This document shows, piece by piece, positions 1 through 11,480 of a stretch of 64,000 nucleotides of DNA. Location: the NCBI RefSeq assembly GCF_030704535.1, contig NC_081812.1, forward strand, positions 18,175,501 through 18,239,500, given 5' to 3'. The position numbers and the translations under genes are program-made. The DNA is from Vitis vinifera. Taxonomy: Eukaryota > Streptophyta > Magnoliopsida > Vitales > Vitaceae. Positions within the stretch are counted from its first letter, which is position 1. Every line of letters begins with the position of its first letter. The notes beneath the pieces are model-generated. The model saw nothing but the letters and a program-made list of their open reading frames with translations, had not been told where the DNA came from and made no database searches.

Positions 1-780
1 AGTATATGGATTGAAAATGTCATTCATTAATTTTGAAATTCTGAATGAGCATTCTTTAAACCAAAAGACATCACATTCCATTCATAATGCCCAAATAGAA
101 CAGTGAATACAGTTTTGTATTTATCTTTTTCATGAAACTGTATTTGCCAAAATCTAGACTTCATATCAAATTTTGAGAAAATTGAAGCATTATGGAGTCT
201 GCCAATAAGATCTCTCTTGTTGGGTATAGGATACCTTATCCATTTGAGAACCTTATTCAAAGGCTTATAGTTAATTACAAGTCTAGGGGCTCCTCTTTCA
301 ATTTCTGAAGATTTTTGAATATAGAAAGCAACACAGCTCAAAGGAGATTGACTATTTCTAATAAGATTTTTATCCATTAAATATTTTATTTCTTATTTGT
401 AATATTCAAGCAATTGAACATTCATTTGAATAGGTCTTGCTTTAGTAGGAATTTGACTTTCATCACATTCATCAACATAAGGCAATGAGACTTTATGTTT
501 CTTTCTATTCCAAAAGCATTGGGTATAGAAGAACATAAATCTTTTTCAATTTGACCTTTTATCTTTTCAACTTTTGTTTGAATTTCCTTTTGTAAAATAT
601 TTTATTCTATTATTTTGTAATGTAATTCTTTGCTTAGAAATTTGATTTGTTGTTTCTTCTTTTGAATCATATTAACTTGGTTATCAAAACCATTCAATTC
701 TTTTATCTTTGGTGGACCAAGAAAGTTAAAACAAATTTATTGTTTCTCAAAAATGGTTTTGATTCCTTCAGCATCTACCC
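1..780 (-). mobile_element. Fossil endogenous caulimovirid (pararetrovirus), RT region
   Basis: Read on the minus strand, about 27-377 gives a reverse-transcriptase segment typical of plant pararetroviruses (Caulimoviridae): a run resembling RLVINYKPLNK, then RYPIPNK, FDMKS and FGLKNA. The stretch to about 780 resembles the region just upstream of RT in such polyproteins. The element runs off the left window edge, so its total length and other parts are unknown. It is broken in several places and looks old. Family level is fairly secure; the genus (perhaps florendovirus-like, common in woody dicots) is a guess. Ty3/gypsy RT is the alternative, but the KPLNK and YPIPNK forms favour Caulimoviridae. 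Confidence 0.75.
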
Positions 781-2300
781 AAAAAGGATATAAGAGAATG
801 AGGAAGGGTGTCCCTAAAATTATTTATTTGTTAATGTCTTTTATTAGTAAAAGAGAAATTCTGTAATAAAAATTTTAGTTTGAGTTGAAAAAACTTAATT
901 CAAACCCAACTAAAATATTAAAAATATTAGTTTAAAACCAAAAAAAAAAACTCACCGAAATTACACCCCAAATAAAATCATCCATTAACCCACAAAGAAA
1001 AAATATTTACACATTAATTTGTTTTTTCCAATTCTCTTTTTAAATAAAATTTATATATAAAATCATTAAAATACCGTTTTTTTCAACTTTAAGCCCGTCT
1101 ATCTAATATTTTAATCATATTTTTTTTCTCTATTTTATTATATTTTATTTCATTTCCTTACCTTTCGGTTCTATTTTCATTTTTCATTAAATTTTTTATA
1201 ATTGGAAGAGAAATATGATTGAGATCTTGAAGATGGTATTTGATATTGACACGTCTGAATTTATTTATTTTAAAAAATGGATGAATGAAGAGTATTCGAT
1301 TGGGTTGTCAATTGTGAATGTGATTTGACTGGACACCCAATGGCTTGAGTGTAGCAAAAACATGTTGCATGCGCCTCAGAAACGCTGTACGGGGGATGTG
1401 GGGCTTTTTTATCTTCTACGGTTTAAAAAATAATTATTAAAAAGTGTTACTTTTAAAAAGAATTCTTAAAATATGATAATTATAAAGCTATTAATAAATC
1501 TAATACATTTTTTTTATCACTTTAAAAGATATTTTTTTGAAGACATGCCTTTCATATTTTTCATATTATCGATACATGTTAAAAAATAAATTAAATTTAT
1601 ATAAAAAGACGTCTTCCATAATTTTATAAAATTAAATATATGATAAATGTATGTTTTTAAAATATATTTTTTCATAATTTTTATTAGTCATTCACTTAAA
1701 AGAAAAATGAATTTATATTAAATAAATATACTTTTCATAATATTATAAAATCAAATTTATATTAAAGGTGTATATTGAAAAAATATTTTTCACCATTTTT
1801 ATATAAGTTGTAAAAAAATTTTGAATTTATGTTGAAAATATCTTTATAATTGTATAAAATTGAATATTTGAATTTATATTAAAGACATCTCTATAATTTT
1901 ATAAAATTAAATTTATATTTTTTATAATTTTTATATTAATTATCTATTTTAAAATTTTAAATTTATATTAAAGAAAACTATTTTAATGTATATTTAATTT
2001 TGTGATTACATTGAATTTTTATGAAACTGTGAAAGATATTTTTGGAAGAGTCACGTTTACAATAAATTCATTACAAAATTCCCGGGGATGCGCGTGCACC
2101 TAATTCAAGGCACGTATCCTCGTCTGCAGTACCAACACCTGCAAAACAAGGAACCGCGGCTTTTCCTGGTTGTACCTTCGAGACTCATGGAAGTCAATGG
2201 CTAAATTTATGTCTAAAAGGTACAATGCGTCACAAGGGGCAACTCCGCGAATTGCTGAGTGGAAGGAAGGAAGGAAGGGAAGGCAAGCATCCGTAGCCCT
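781..2300. other. AT-rich spacer, upstream region of the WD40 gene
   Basis: No coding sequence or RNA gene seen. 840-2040 is strongly AT-rich with loose repetition of AAATTTATATT-type words. From about 2060 base composition becomes balanced, as expected when approaching the promoter and leader of the downstream WD40 gene. Confidence 0.5.
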
Positions 2301-3660
2301 TGTGATTGACTATTAGCTCCACCTTCCCTTCTCTCACTCGAATCTTTTTCTTCCACCAAATGCCTTATTCTCGTTTACATCTCCCTCACCCTGTGGAACG
2401 TACGCGTCTGTGTTTTTAGGAGGCAGAGCTTTTCCGGCTGTGAGTCATTCAGCAATGTAAGTATTTTATTCTGTCCCTTTCTATGCGCCATTGGTAAGAG
2501 AGCGTAGAACTAAGACTAACACCATTAGAGTTCGTTTATCTATCTTTTTGTTTTGCATTTCAAGGGTGAGAAAGTTAACAAAAAAGAACTAATTAATGGG
2601 AGAGAAGAGAATGAAACGTTTATTCTTCTCTGTTTGTTTCCGAAGAAAGAAATAGAAAAACCCGTCGCCCTTCATTTTCTCTTTCTATATTTTAAACTTT
2701 TTGACGGCCAAGAGGAGGTCATAAAACTTTTTCTTGGTTTATCTCCCCTTCTTCTGGTTCCTTAACGTTGCTTTGCAGAAATGTTGGCTGGCTGGATCCT
2801 TACAAGTCACTGGTCTGTCTCAATTTTTTAGGGTTAATGCAGAGAGCAAATAGGCCAATCAGACGAGTTTATAGGAAACTCGGCTAACCGAGTCACGAGC
2901 CCTGGATTGTCGAGTTAAGGAGGATCATACAGACATGGAAGAGGAAGGAAAGGAAAGATAAGTGCGTGTTTAGAATACTTTCAAAAAAAGTTATTAAAGA
3001 ATGGTTTTTCGTATCGGTTTTAAAAACAGTTTTCATTGTTTTTTCAAAAACAGTTTTCGGTCTTTCACATCTGCTTTTAAAAACAGTTTAAGACTTAGAC
3101 ATGAGAACGGTTTTCCAAACTTATTTTCCATCAAGATAAGTTGCCCAGTATAATAAAAAATGTTACCAACGTCAGTGGAGTGGGCCATTCTTAGACTTCC
3201 TGTTAGATCTGAACCTGATTTAGTTGCCCAATATAATCTGAAGACTTTTTGGCAGCAAATTATAATTTCTTATTTTTTTCTTCAAATAAAGTAACTCTCC
3301 TGTTATTCGGGCAGTCATGCAGTAAGTAAAAGTAGGGGTTGTTGTACAATTGTAATGATGTAATTGCACAGGATTACGGGAAGGGTACTTGGGGTCTAGA
3401 ATCTGTATCAAGTGCCGACTTACATCTGCTAAAATATCTGATGAATTAGAAACGTGGAGTCATGTAACCCCTAAGAATGTTAGGTGAATGGTTTTTATTT
3501 AGAGGTATCTAAAATTGATTTAATATTAATTTAACCATCTGCACCGTAGATCTCGTCAAATTTATGACTAAGTGACTAACTTGGGCTTTGGTCTCAGTAG
3601 CTATTCTTTCAATTGTTGACATGGCCTTTTTTCAGCTTCGCGGTTGCATCAGCGCTAACT
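2301..3660 (+). promoter_or_regulatory. Leader and probable 5'UTR intron of the WD40 gene
   Basis: A CT-rich, transcript-like stretch (about 2310-2456) ends at a strong donor, GTAAGT at 2457-2462. A pyrimidine run ending in CAG at 3633-3635 lies 25 bases before the ATG. Together they suggest a 5'UTR intron of about 1.18 kb (2457-3635). Inside it, 2960-3130 carries several copies of AAAACAGTTTT-type words that look like a degraded MITE, and about 2866-2925 has repeated CGAGT/ACTCGG words. The intron is inferred from consensus only. Confidence 0.4.
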
Positions 3661-4668
3661 ATGCAGAGCCCGGTGGAGAAGAAGCCAGGAGTCTACACGT
3701 ACATGGCTCAATGGCCAATCTATTCATTAGCATGGTCGGTCCGGCGTGACAAAAAATCGCGCCTCGCTGTCGGAAGTTTCCTGGAAGACTACAGCAACAA
3801 GGTGGAGGTGGTGCAATTCAGCCAAGAAACATTAGATTTCTCCACCGACAGCCGTCTAGTGTTCGACCACCCATATGCACCCACAAAATTAATGTTCTTC
3901 CCCTCCGAGGAAGCCATGAACCCAGATCTCATCGCCACCTCCGGAGACTATCTCCGGCTGTGGGAGATCCACGACGACCGTATTGAGCTAAAGGCACTTC
4001 TGAATGGTAATAAGAGCGAGTTCAACTCGGCCATCACATCATTCGACTGGGCTCAGTTGGACGCACGTCGGATTGCCACGTGCAGCGTGGACACCACTTG
4101 CACTATATGGGACGTAGAGAGGGCGGCTGTGGACACTCAACTGGTGGCCCATGATAAAGAGGTGTTTGATATTTCGTGGGGTGGGGTTGGGATTTTTGCA
4201 TCAGTGTCGGGTGACGGTTCAGCTAGGATTTTTGATTTGAGGGACAAGGAAAGATCTACGATTATATATGAAAACCCCATTCCGGATAGTCCTTTGTTGA
4301 GGTTAGAGTGGAACAAAGGTGACCCTAAGCTCATAGCCACAGTGGGAATGGACAGTAATAAAGTGGTGATTTTGGACATTAGGTTCCCCACAACCCCCAT
4401 ATTGGAACTAAGGAAGCACGAGACGAGCGTGAATGCAATATCGTGGGCTCCGCATGTCGGACGCCATCTGTGCTCCGTGGGCGACGATTCCAGGGCTCTG
4501 ATATGGGACGTGGCTAGTCATGGCTTTAGACTGGACGCGACAGACGAAGTGGAGCCCATCATGTGGTACGGTTCTACAGCTGAAATCAATCAAGCGCGCT
4601 GGTCTCCGGTTGACTTGGATTGGATTGCCATTGCTTTCTCTAACAAATTGCAGCTCTTGAAGGTGTGA
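3661..4668 (+). CDS. WD40-repeat protein, LWD/TTG1/AN11 family
   Basis: Intronless, 335 residues, close to the family's usual 340-350. Chosen start is ATG 3661; the open frame extends upstream but has no earlier ATG and crosses a likely 3' splice site. WD-type units are visible: GDYLRLWEI (about residues 97-105), DTTCTIWDVE (144-153), DGSARIFDLRDKE (185-197), DSNKVVILDIRFP, and DDSRALIWDV near 275-284. YTYMAQWPIYSLAWSVRRDK at the N-terminus and VDTQLVAHDKEVFDISWGG in the middle resemble Arabidopsis LWD1/LWD2 (clock and flowering) more than TTG1, although the SFLEDY motif is TTG1-like. Family members are scaffolds: LWD proteins co-activate clock genes with TCP factors, and TTG1 joins MYB-bHLH complexes for anthocyanin and epidermal fate. 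This copy differs from LWD1 at many usually conserved positions, so it is probably a diverged paralogue and its role is not settled. Confidence 0.9.
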   Translation: MQSPVEKKPGVYTYMAQWPIYSLAWSVRRDKKSRLAVGSFLEDYSNKVEVVQFSQETLDFSTDSRLVFDHPYAPTKLMFFPSEEAMNPDLIATSGDYLRLWEIHDDRIELKALLNGNKSEFNSAITSFDWAQLDARRIATCSVDTTCTIWDVERAAVDTQLVAHDKEVFDISWGGVGIFASVSGDGSARIFDLRDKERSTIIYENPIPDSPLLRLEWNKGDPKLIATVGMDSNKVVILDIRFPTTPILELRKHETSVNAISWAPHVGRHLCSVGDDSRALIWDVASHGFRLDATDEVEPIMWYGSTAEINQARWSPVDLDWIAIAFSNKLQLLKV

Positions 4669-5934
4669 GGTATATTTTCATTAAGTGTTTGTAGTTGTAC
4701 TACTTTTAAGTTCTTATCTTGGGCATTTAGTTTGATGTAGTGGATGGTATCCTACCATAAAATATTGTAGCATATTAATCTGATTTCATGTCAGGTAACC
4801 AGATGGCTCTTTAAAGCTCTACCATAAGCGTAAGATTGTTTAAAGGAATGGGTTGAGGGTTGAGGCTGCCTACTGTTATTGTTATAAATTATAAAATTAA
4901 TGACTCTCTCCGTTGATTCTTATTTTAGCCAATTGTGGATGGGATGTATTTTTTTCTATTATTGGATCGGTGCTTGGTGAATCTGACAAGGGTTTAAATA
5001 TCAATTTAGAGCCTGCTGTGATTGTGATTATCTTTAAAGTATTTATGTGGACTGGTGCGTACCCATGGCAACTTGTTTTTTATTTGGTAAAAAAATTAAT
5101 TTTTTGAAAAAAGACTTAGAGATATCATTTATTTTAGTTTTTTTTAAGAGAAAACAAAGTAAAAAAAAACTATTTATTTGAAAAAGATGTGTATGTAAAA
5201 ATCTGAGTCCAAATTAGGGGTCAAGTTACCTATTGAAAATGTACAATGGTGGTTAAGTTACTTATTGAGAAAGTATGATGGTGAGTTGTAGTACCCTTCT
5301 AGATCCGTATACATACGATCAATGATGAAATCAAATTACAATAATATACCAAATAAATGACAAGAGAATTATGCAACTAATTTATTGAACTAATTAAAAA
5401 ATATATATATTTCAAAAGTTAAATTTTAAGAAATTTCAAATGATTTTATTAAAAACAATTTTGAATTAATGATTTAAATTTATTTATGTATAAAAAATGG
5501 TTTCAATTTATTTTGAATAAAATGTCATTTGCATTTGATTTTTATTTTAGAGAAAATTATTTGCACTTATTTTATCAAAATAATTTTTTATAAAATTTCA
5601 ATTTGGTAACACAAATTATTTTTATTTGCTTTTATTCAAAAATAATGAATTTTTACAACTTTATTTATAAAAGTATCTCAATTTGATTTTTATTTACAAA
5701 ATATTTAATTTATTTTTTGACAATCTTATTAGAAATTAACTTTTGGGCAATTTTATTTAAAGATCAATTTTCGGACAACTTTTATTAAACAAATAAATTT
5801 TTGAACAATTATTACTAAAAACAATTTTTAAATTTTTTATTAAAAACAATTTTTTAGATTTTCTTAAAAATATTTTTCTAAATTTTTATGAAAAAACTTT
5901 TTTTTATTAATATGGTGTGGACCCCGCATTTTGC
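4669..5934. other. 3' flank and AT-rich repeat-derived spacer
   Basis: After the WD40 stop comes a probable 3'UTR (to about 4890). From about 5085 to 5300 there is a diverged copy of the repeat seen at 5935-6320 (same order of words, including GGGGTCAAGTTAC). The rest is very AT-rich without genes. Confidence 0.45.
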
Positions 5935-6320
5935 ACGATGCCTTCCCACTCAATGACGAAACCTTTTTATTTTGAAAATGATTTATTTTTTTTTAAAAAA
6001 AATGACTTGGAGTCATTACTTATTTTAATTTTTTTAAAAAGGGAAAACAAAATAAGAAAGAAAACTTTATGTGACTCCTTATTTTGAAAAAACATGTCTG
6101 CAAAAACATAATCTAGACTCAGGGGTACGATGCGTTCCCACTCGATGGTGAAACCTTTTTATTTTGAAAATGATTTATTTTTTTTTCAGAAAATGAATTA
6201 GAGTTGCCACTTATTTTAATTTTTTTTAAGGGAAAACAAAATAAGAAAGAAAACCCCATATGACTCTTTATTTGGAAAAAACATGTCTGCAAAAATATAA
6301 TCTAGACTCGGGGGTCACAT
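5935..6320 (+). repeat. Two tandem copies of a 192-bp repeat unit
   Basis: ACGATGCCTTCCCACTC at 5935 recurs as ACGATGCGTTCCCACTC at 6127. The following roughly 190 bases match in order between the copies (GAAACCTTTTTATTTTGAAA, GGGAAAACAAAATAAGAAAG, ACATGTCTGCAAAAA, TAATCTAGACTC). A third, more diverged copy lies near 5085-5300. The words resemble a high-copy non-coding repeat found in grapevine, probably derived from LTR retrotransposons; that link is from memory. Confidence 0.7.
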
Positions 6321-6759
6321 TACTTATTAGAAAGGTATGGTAAATACCGTAAAACCCCTCTAAGTCCCTAAAAATGAGTCTCTACTAATAAGATGAAGCA
6401 AGCATGACAATTGATTGATCAGACATGAATACCGAATGAATATCAATCAAAACAAAATAACCGAATGAACAAAAAAGGTAAAGAGTGTATCTTAGTGATG
6501 AGCTGATTGCTTCACGAAAAATAAAGATTAATGTACGAACACATAATGATTACATGTGTCACAAAGCAAATCAATCAAACCTAACAATCAATCAGTCAAT
6601 AAAAAAAACATCACTGATGTTGGGCCCTCATCAAAGTCCTTATCTTGTATGAATTAGTCCCATAAATTCTATTATTTTTTAATTATGAAAATTGCATGTT
6701 CATGCTTATTTAAAAAAATCAAGGAAAACAAAATATTATTTAAAAATCAAAGAAATTTG

Positions 6760-7515
6760 TGAATTAAAAATATTTGAAAAATGGAGTGGAATTAAAACTA
6801 GAGTTTTGAAATTTATTTGAAAATTGAAGTCTCGAAAATTATTTGAAAATTGGAGTTCGACAATTAAATATAAGAATTGAAATTTTGGAAATTAAATTCA
6901 AAATAAATTGGAATTTATAAAATTATTTGAAAATTGAAGTTTTAAAAATTAAATTTAGGAATTGGAGTTTTAGAAATTAAATTTGAAGATGACATTTTAG
7001 AAATTAAATTTGAAAAAAATTGGAATTTTGGAAATTAAATTTGAAAAAAATTGGAATTTAGAAAATTATTTGAAAATTGGAGTTTTAAAAATTAAATTTA
7101 GGAATTGGAGTTTTAGAAATTAAATTTGAAGATGACATTTTAGAAATTAAATTTGAAAGAAATTGGAGTTTTAAAAATTAAATTTAGGAAATGGAATTTT
7201 GGAAATTAAATATAAGAATTGGAAGTTTGGAAATTATTTGAGATTTGGGACTTTGGAAATTAAATTTGAAAGAAATTGGAGTTTTAAAAATTGAATTTAG
7301 GAAATGGAATTTTGGATATTAAATTTAAGAATTGAAATTTTGGAAATTAAATTTGAAAGAAATCAGAATTTTGGAAATTAAATTTGAAAGAAATTAGAAC
7401 TTTAAAAATTAAATTTAAGAATTAGAAGTTTCGAAATTAAATTTTAAAAAATTAGAATTTTGGAAATTATTTGAGATTTGGGATTTTGGAAATTATATTT
7501 AAAAACCTAAACTTT
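6760..7515 (+). repeat. AT-rich imperfect minisatellite
   Basis: Repeated short modules such as TTGGAAATTAAATTTGAAA, GGAATTGGAGTTTTAGAAAT and AAATTATTTGAAAATTGGAG alternate more than twenty times over about 750 bases. Higher-order units of about 60-100 bases recur (compare 6940-7020 with 7080-7160). No open frame is conserved through it. G is nearly confined to GG or GA steps on the plus strand. Confidence 0.75.
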
Positions 7516-7591
7516 GAAAACGTGAATTTGGAATTAAGAAAGATACGAGGGCATTTAAAGTAAAAAAAAAAAAAAAAACAGGCCATCAAAT

Positions 7592-7709
7592 GCTAATGGG
7601 AGAAGCTTCATATATTTTATAAATGGTTGTGTACAATCAAATTGTACTTTGCTAATGGGAGAAGCTTCATATATTTTATAAATGGTTGTGTACAATCAAA
7701 TTGTACTTT
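7592..7709 (+). repeat. Perfect 59-bp tandem duplication
   Basis: The 59 bases from 7592 (GCTAATGGGAGAAGCTTCAT...) are repeated without difference from 7651. The absence of mismatches in a region where everything else is diverged means the duplication is young. Confidence 0.9.
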
Positions 7710-8657
7710 GTTGACTTTTTTTTTTTTTCTTTTGCTTCATCTTATCCAAACTTCTCTCTCATTATATTAATGCTGTGAATACCATAAATTCGTGTAAGCT
7801 GAAAGTTGCACTGACCCACAATCTCACTCTGCCTAGCTCACTTTAAACCACATAACAAATGCCTGTCCTCCATTGCAAGTCAAAAACAGAGGAAAACCAC
7901 AGCAAAGAAATAACCATAGAAGCAGAGCTTAAAAGAAACAAACAACTAAGCCATCAAATGAGGCTTATCAGTGAGCTTAAGAGCTAGTGTGTGGAAATCC
8001 CAAAGTGGGTTCAAAATATGAATGTAAATAATATCCTCAAATGTCACACAATGAGTATAAAACAGAGCTAGAGAAGATAGAACATAACCTAAACTGTTGA
8101 AGCAAGAAAAACAATCTCAGGCTCAATAAAACATGATGGTTTCTAATACACACTCAATCGACAAAATGAAACATAGAAACGAACATGAAGCTTGCAATGA
8201 TAAAACCTGGACCAACTTCCCCTCGGCTTCTCCCTCTGTTTTTCTTTTTATTCTCCTAGTTGCTTTCTCTGGCTCTCCCGAGCAGTTTTTTTTTTTTTTT
8301 GCTTCCCTCCCCGAAAAACCTACTCTACCTATTTTTCTGTAACCCCAATCTCCTTTCTTTTCGATTCAACTCACCCCTCTCTATTTTTCTTGCTCCACGA
8401 AAATCCCTCTACTCTTAACTCTCCAGAATGAATAGCCAATGGATGAAAAAAAAAAAACTCCCCTCGCCCCTCACAAACTGGTTTCTAGCTCCCCCCTCTT
8501 TCAATGCTCCCAGTTCCACCAAAATGTCACCATCAACCCACTATTTTTGCCATCATCCTCTGCAGTTTGGTCAAAGACGTCTCTATCCCCAACCACCACC
8601 ATGGCAAGGTGGTGGTGTCCTTGGCCATGCGTCCCATGCATGTGGCTTCTTCTAAAT

Positions 8658-8700
<43 letters not shown>

Positions 8701-9775
8701 CAAAGCCAGCTCTTCTCAAAGTGGTGAAAACATGTTCAAAAAATAACCAAAAGACTTAGACCAAAATGAGGGTCTACATATGGATATTTTAAAACTATTA
8801 TTTAAAGAAAATTTATAATTTGTTCGATATTCAAATTTATTCACACTGAATAAATATATACAAATAAATATTTATAAAATCAATAAAAATAAAACAAAAT
8901 AAAAGTGATAAATAATACGTGTACCCAAACAAGCTTATAGCAAATTCAATGCCCCAATTACAGCCTTCGTGAGCATTATTTAGTTATTTCCTTCCATGAA
9001 GTTCCATTCTCCATATGCCAACCTACCTAAACCTCTTTTCATTCCATGAAATTCCATTCTTCATATACTATAAATTTGTACTTAACCAACAAAATTCTAA
9101 TGCAAGTAATGGAATGGACTCAAATGTAAATATAAAAAAATGTATAAAGTCTAAAACAAATATTCAAGACCAAATTCAAACTTTAAATTAGTCCATCAAA
9201 TTTCACCAATTAAAATGGACTAAAATGATCAAATTTAACTCAATAGAAATATCTCTCATGATATAGGTCTCAATCCAAAATTTTCAAATTAATAATCAAA
9301 ATATAAGCATAATTAGTCAAACCCAAACATAACAAATTAAATTTAATTCAATCATACATAAACTTAATTTCCCATAATTCAAACCTAATTTAATATACAA
9401 ACACAAAATTCACAACAAAAATTAAGTCAAATTTAATATGTAAATTCTAAATGTAATAAAAAATATACCATAATATTATCTCATGTCCAAATTTCATATT
9501 AATTCACCAAAAGTAAATAAGCCGAAATTTCACATTAATTCCCCACCCAAACCTTTACTATTAAAATCAAAGCAAATAAAATAAAATAAAACAAAAATAA
9601 AAGAATGAGAGAGAGGTGAAGAGGGCATCGAAAGTGGTGCTGGAGTCATGTCGCCAGCAGTGGCGATGGTGACCGTCGACGATGGAGATGGTGTGGTGAG
9701 TGGGAAAGAAAAGAAAAAAGAAAAAAGAAAAAAAGAAATAAGGATGAAAAAAATGAAAAGAACGAAGAATGAAGG
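7710..9775. other. Gene-free repeat-derived stretch with microsatellite
   Basis: No gene recognised. It contains homopolymer tracts, a dinucleotide repeat at 8660-8698, and AT-rich words between 8800 and 9530. Open frames here are broken by simple sequence and show no family resemblance. Confidence 0.45.
8660..8698 (+). repeat. (CA)n microsatellite
   Basis: About nineteen uninterrupted CA units. A likely length-variable marker. Confidence 0.95.
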
Positions 9776-10544
9776 TGTAGACCCCCATTTTTTGGGGCTC
9801 ATTTTTCTCACTTTTATGCAGCTCAATTTTTTGCCAGGTGTCACAATTTTGGGTGGCCATGTGGCTGCTATGGAATCACGTTAGTGGATTGAGAGAGAGG
9901 GAAGAAGGTTTTTTTAAGGGTAGCTTAGAGACAGAGGAGTAGAGAGGGATGGTGAGCTGAGGCTTGAGAGAGAAGATAACTGGAGAGAAGACCATTTGAG
10001 CTAGGGAAGGGGAGGAGTAGAATCGGCAGAGCTTGGAAGGGAGAGCTGATCAGAGAGAGGAGGAAAGACACAGAAGAATCGTCTTGAAAGAGGGTGACAC
10101 AGGTATTGTGTCTATAAGCTGTTGATTCTTTCATGTTCACGCCATTTTTACTGTGTTTCCTGGGTATCATGAGATTCTATTTTGATGTCTGAACGTGCTT
10201 ATTGTGGACTCTTGCTTCTTTTTATGGAATCTGAGCTTGCTTGCACTCACCTTATGCTTGATTTATAACTTGTTTTCCGGTCTCTGTTTTGGGATTTAAT
10301 ATGAGATATTGGCTTCCACGTCTTGATTTCTTTTTTAAAAAAAAAACTCATTTGAGGTCCATTTTAACTCACCCCCTACATCTAAGCTCGTTGATGGAAA
10401 CATGAAACGTGGTTTGTATGGGTTCATTTTAATCCTATTATTGGTGCTCTGTTCTTGCTGTTTCCCCTGTTTCTGGTTTGTAATGGAAGATGGGTATTAT
10501 TTCTGGGGAATTAAAGTGAGCTGGGTAGAATGAGATTGTGGGCT
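9776..10544 (+). other. GA-rich unassigned stretch after LTR-like start
   Basis: Begins with TGTAGACCCCCATTTTTTGG and continues through a GA-rich zone (9890-10080) into balanced sequence. It may be the 5' part of a degraded LTR. No reading frame is recognisable. Confidence 0.3.
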
Positions 10545-11480
10545 GTGAGTTTTACGGAGAGGCGAAGGGAAATTATGGGATCCAATTTGTATGAGCAAGG
10601 CGCAGGTAGAGTTCATCTCTGGAATCTTATGAAATTCTGAAGAGCTACCAACCTCATGCAAGCATCTTTCCTTGCATTCTTGATCATACGGAATGCCCTT
10701 ATCCTTGGCCCATCTGTCGTCAACTGCTCCATGTAAGTGCCATGCCTGTTACCTTCAATGCTACCATTCTGCATGGGATGGTGGCGCTTGGATATGTTGA
10801 AAGTCCTCCAACATGGCATCCTTCAGATGAGTAAGATAATCTTTTCAGCTTTTCCTTCACCTACTCAGAAGTCATATGGCCTTGGACTGGTTATCTAGCA
10901 CTGCACATGCAAAAAAAAAAAAAAAGAAGCTGCACTGTTTTCTGGAGAGATTGAGGGCAATGTAACTGTGAAGATATATAGCCCATCAGCTCATTTGAAG
11001 AAGTACCTGTGTACTTCAGTTGAAACTAAAAATTGTCCCAACTCCTCCAAGTTCAAAAAGAGCCCTTTGGAATCAATTTCACAGTGTCAAATATCAACCT
11101 GGTTATATTCCAAGAGACTCTTTGGATGTTCGTAACGACATTTTCGTTTGGCATGGAGGTCATTCTGCACGCAAATTTTAATATTATGTTTAACATGTTA
11201 AGAGATGCTGAATACTATGTTGAAGCACTAGGTTCACTTCTTACTTGCTTTGATGCCCGCCAGTGTGGTATTTTTCTTCTGGTGGACCCCTGTTACTGGA
11301 GGTACAAATATTCCTGCTCTGAATGATCTTTTGATACCATTTGGGGTTGCTTTTGGAGATAAGATACTCAATGGTGCTTTTTCTATTGATGGCGAGCATG
11401 GTCGATATGCAGCTGGAACGGATACTGTAAGGTTTTCAGCCCGTGGGTATGTGCATGCCTTCCATTTCTTTCATGCAATC
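10545..11480 (+). pseudogene. S1P: Site-1 protease (subtilase S1P/SBT6.1) pseudogene fragment, apparently without introns
   Basis: Plus-strand pieces match the C-terminal half of plant site-1 protease, the Golgi subtilase that cleaves membrane-bound bZIP factors and other clients. In order: NLYEQGAGRV (about 10577), PYPWPICRQ-like sequence, ATILHGMVALGYVESPPTWH near 10760-10820, FTYSEVIWPWTGYLALHMQ (about 10850-10910), FSGEIEGNVTVKIYS, PGYIPRDSLDVRNDI, NIMFNMLRDAEYYVEALGS, then WWTPVTGGTNIPALNDLL, FGDKILNGAFSIDGEHGRY and VRFSARGY. It is broken: an in-frame TAA after HPSDE, several frame changes, an A-run near 10911-10925, and a deletion of about 45 codons joining LLVD to WWTPVTGG through a shared TGGTGGACC. 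No intron-like gap separates the matched pieces, which suggests a processed (retroposed) copy later truncated. The catalytic domain is absent. Confidence 0.85.

Larger units (their letters stand above)
5935..9790 (-). mobile_element. Degraded LTR-retrotransposon-like repeat region (fossil)
   Basis: Outer marks are the tandem repeat at 5935-6320 and, read on the minus strand, a TGTAGACCCTCATTTTGG start near 8779, a typical LTR-type 5' end. A second TGTAGACCCCCATTTTTTGG start in plus orientation lies near 9776. No gag, protease, RT or integrase is recognisable, so this is a non-coding or solo-LTR-type remnant, old and rearranged. Boundaries and family are uncertain; a gypsy-type LTR is only a guess. 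Confidence 0.35.

Noticed and set aside
8428-8759. Three overlapping frames on the plus strand and one on the minus at the CA repeat
   Set aside because: They differ only in how they translate the CA microsatellite and C-rich flank; no domain, and they lie in repeat-derived DNA.
9530-10170. Several 80-100 codon frames on both strands
   Set aside because: They are driven by GA-rich and T-rich low complexity in LTR-like sequence; no family resemblance.
10613-10819. 68-codon minus-strand frame
   Set aside because: Shadow of the S1P pseudogene, whose coding sense is the plus strand.
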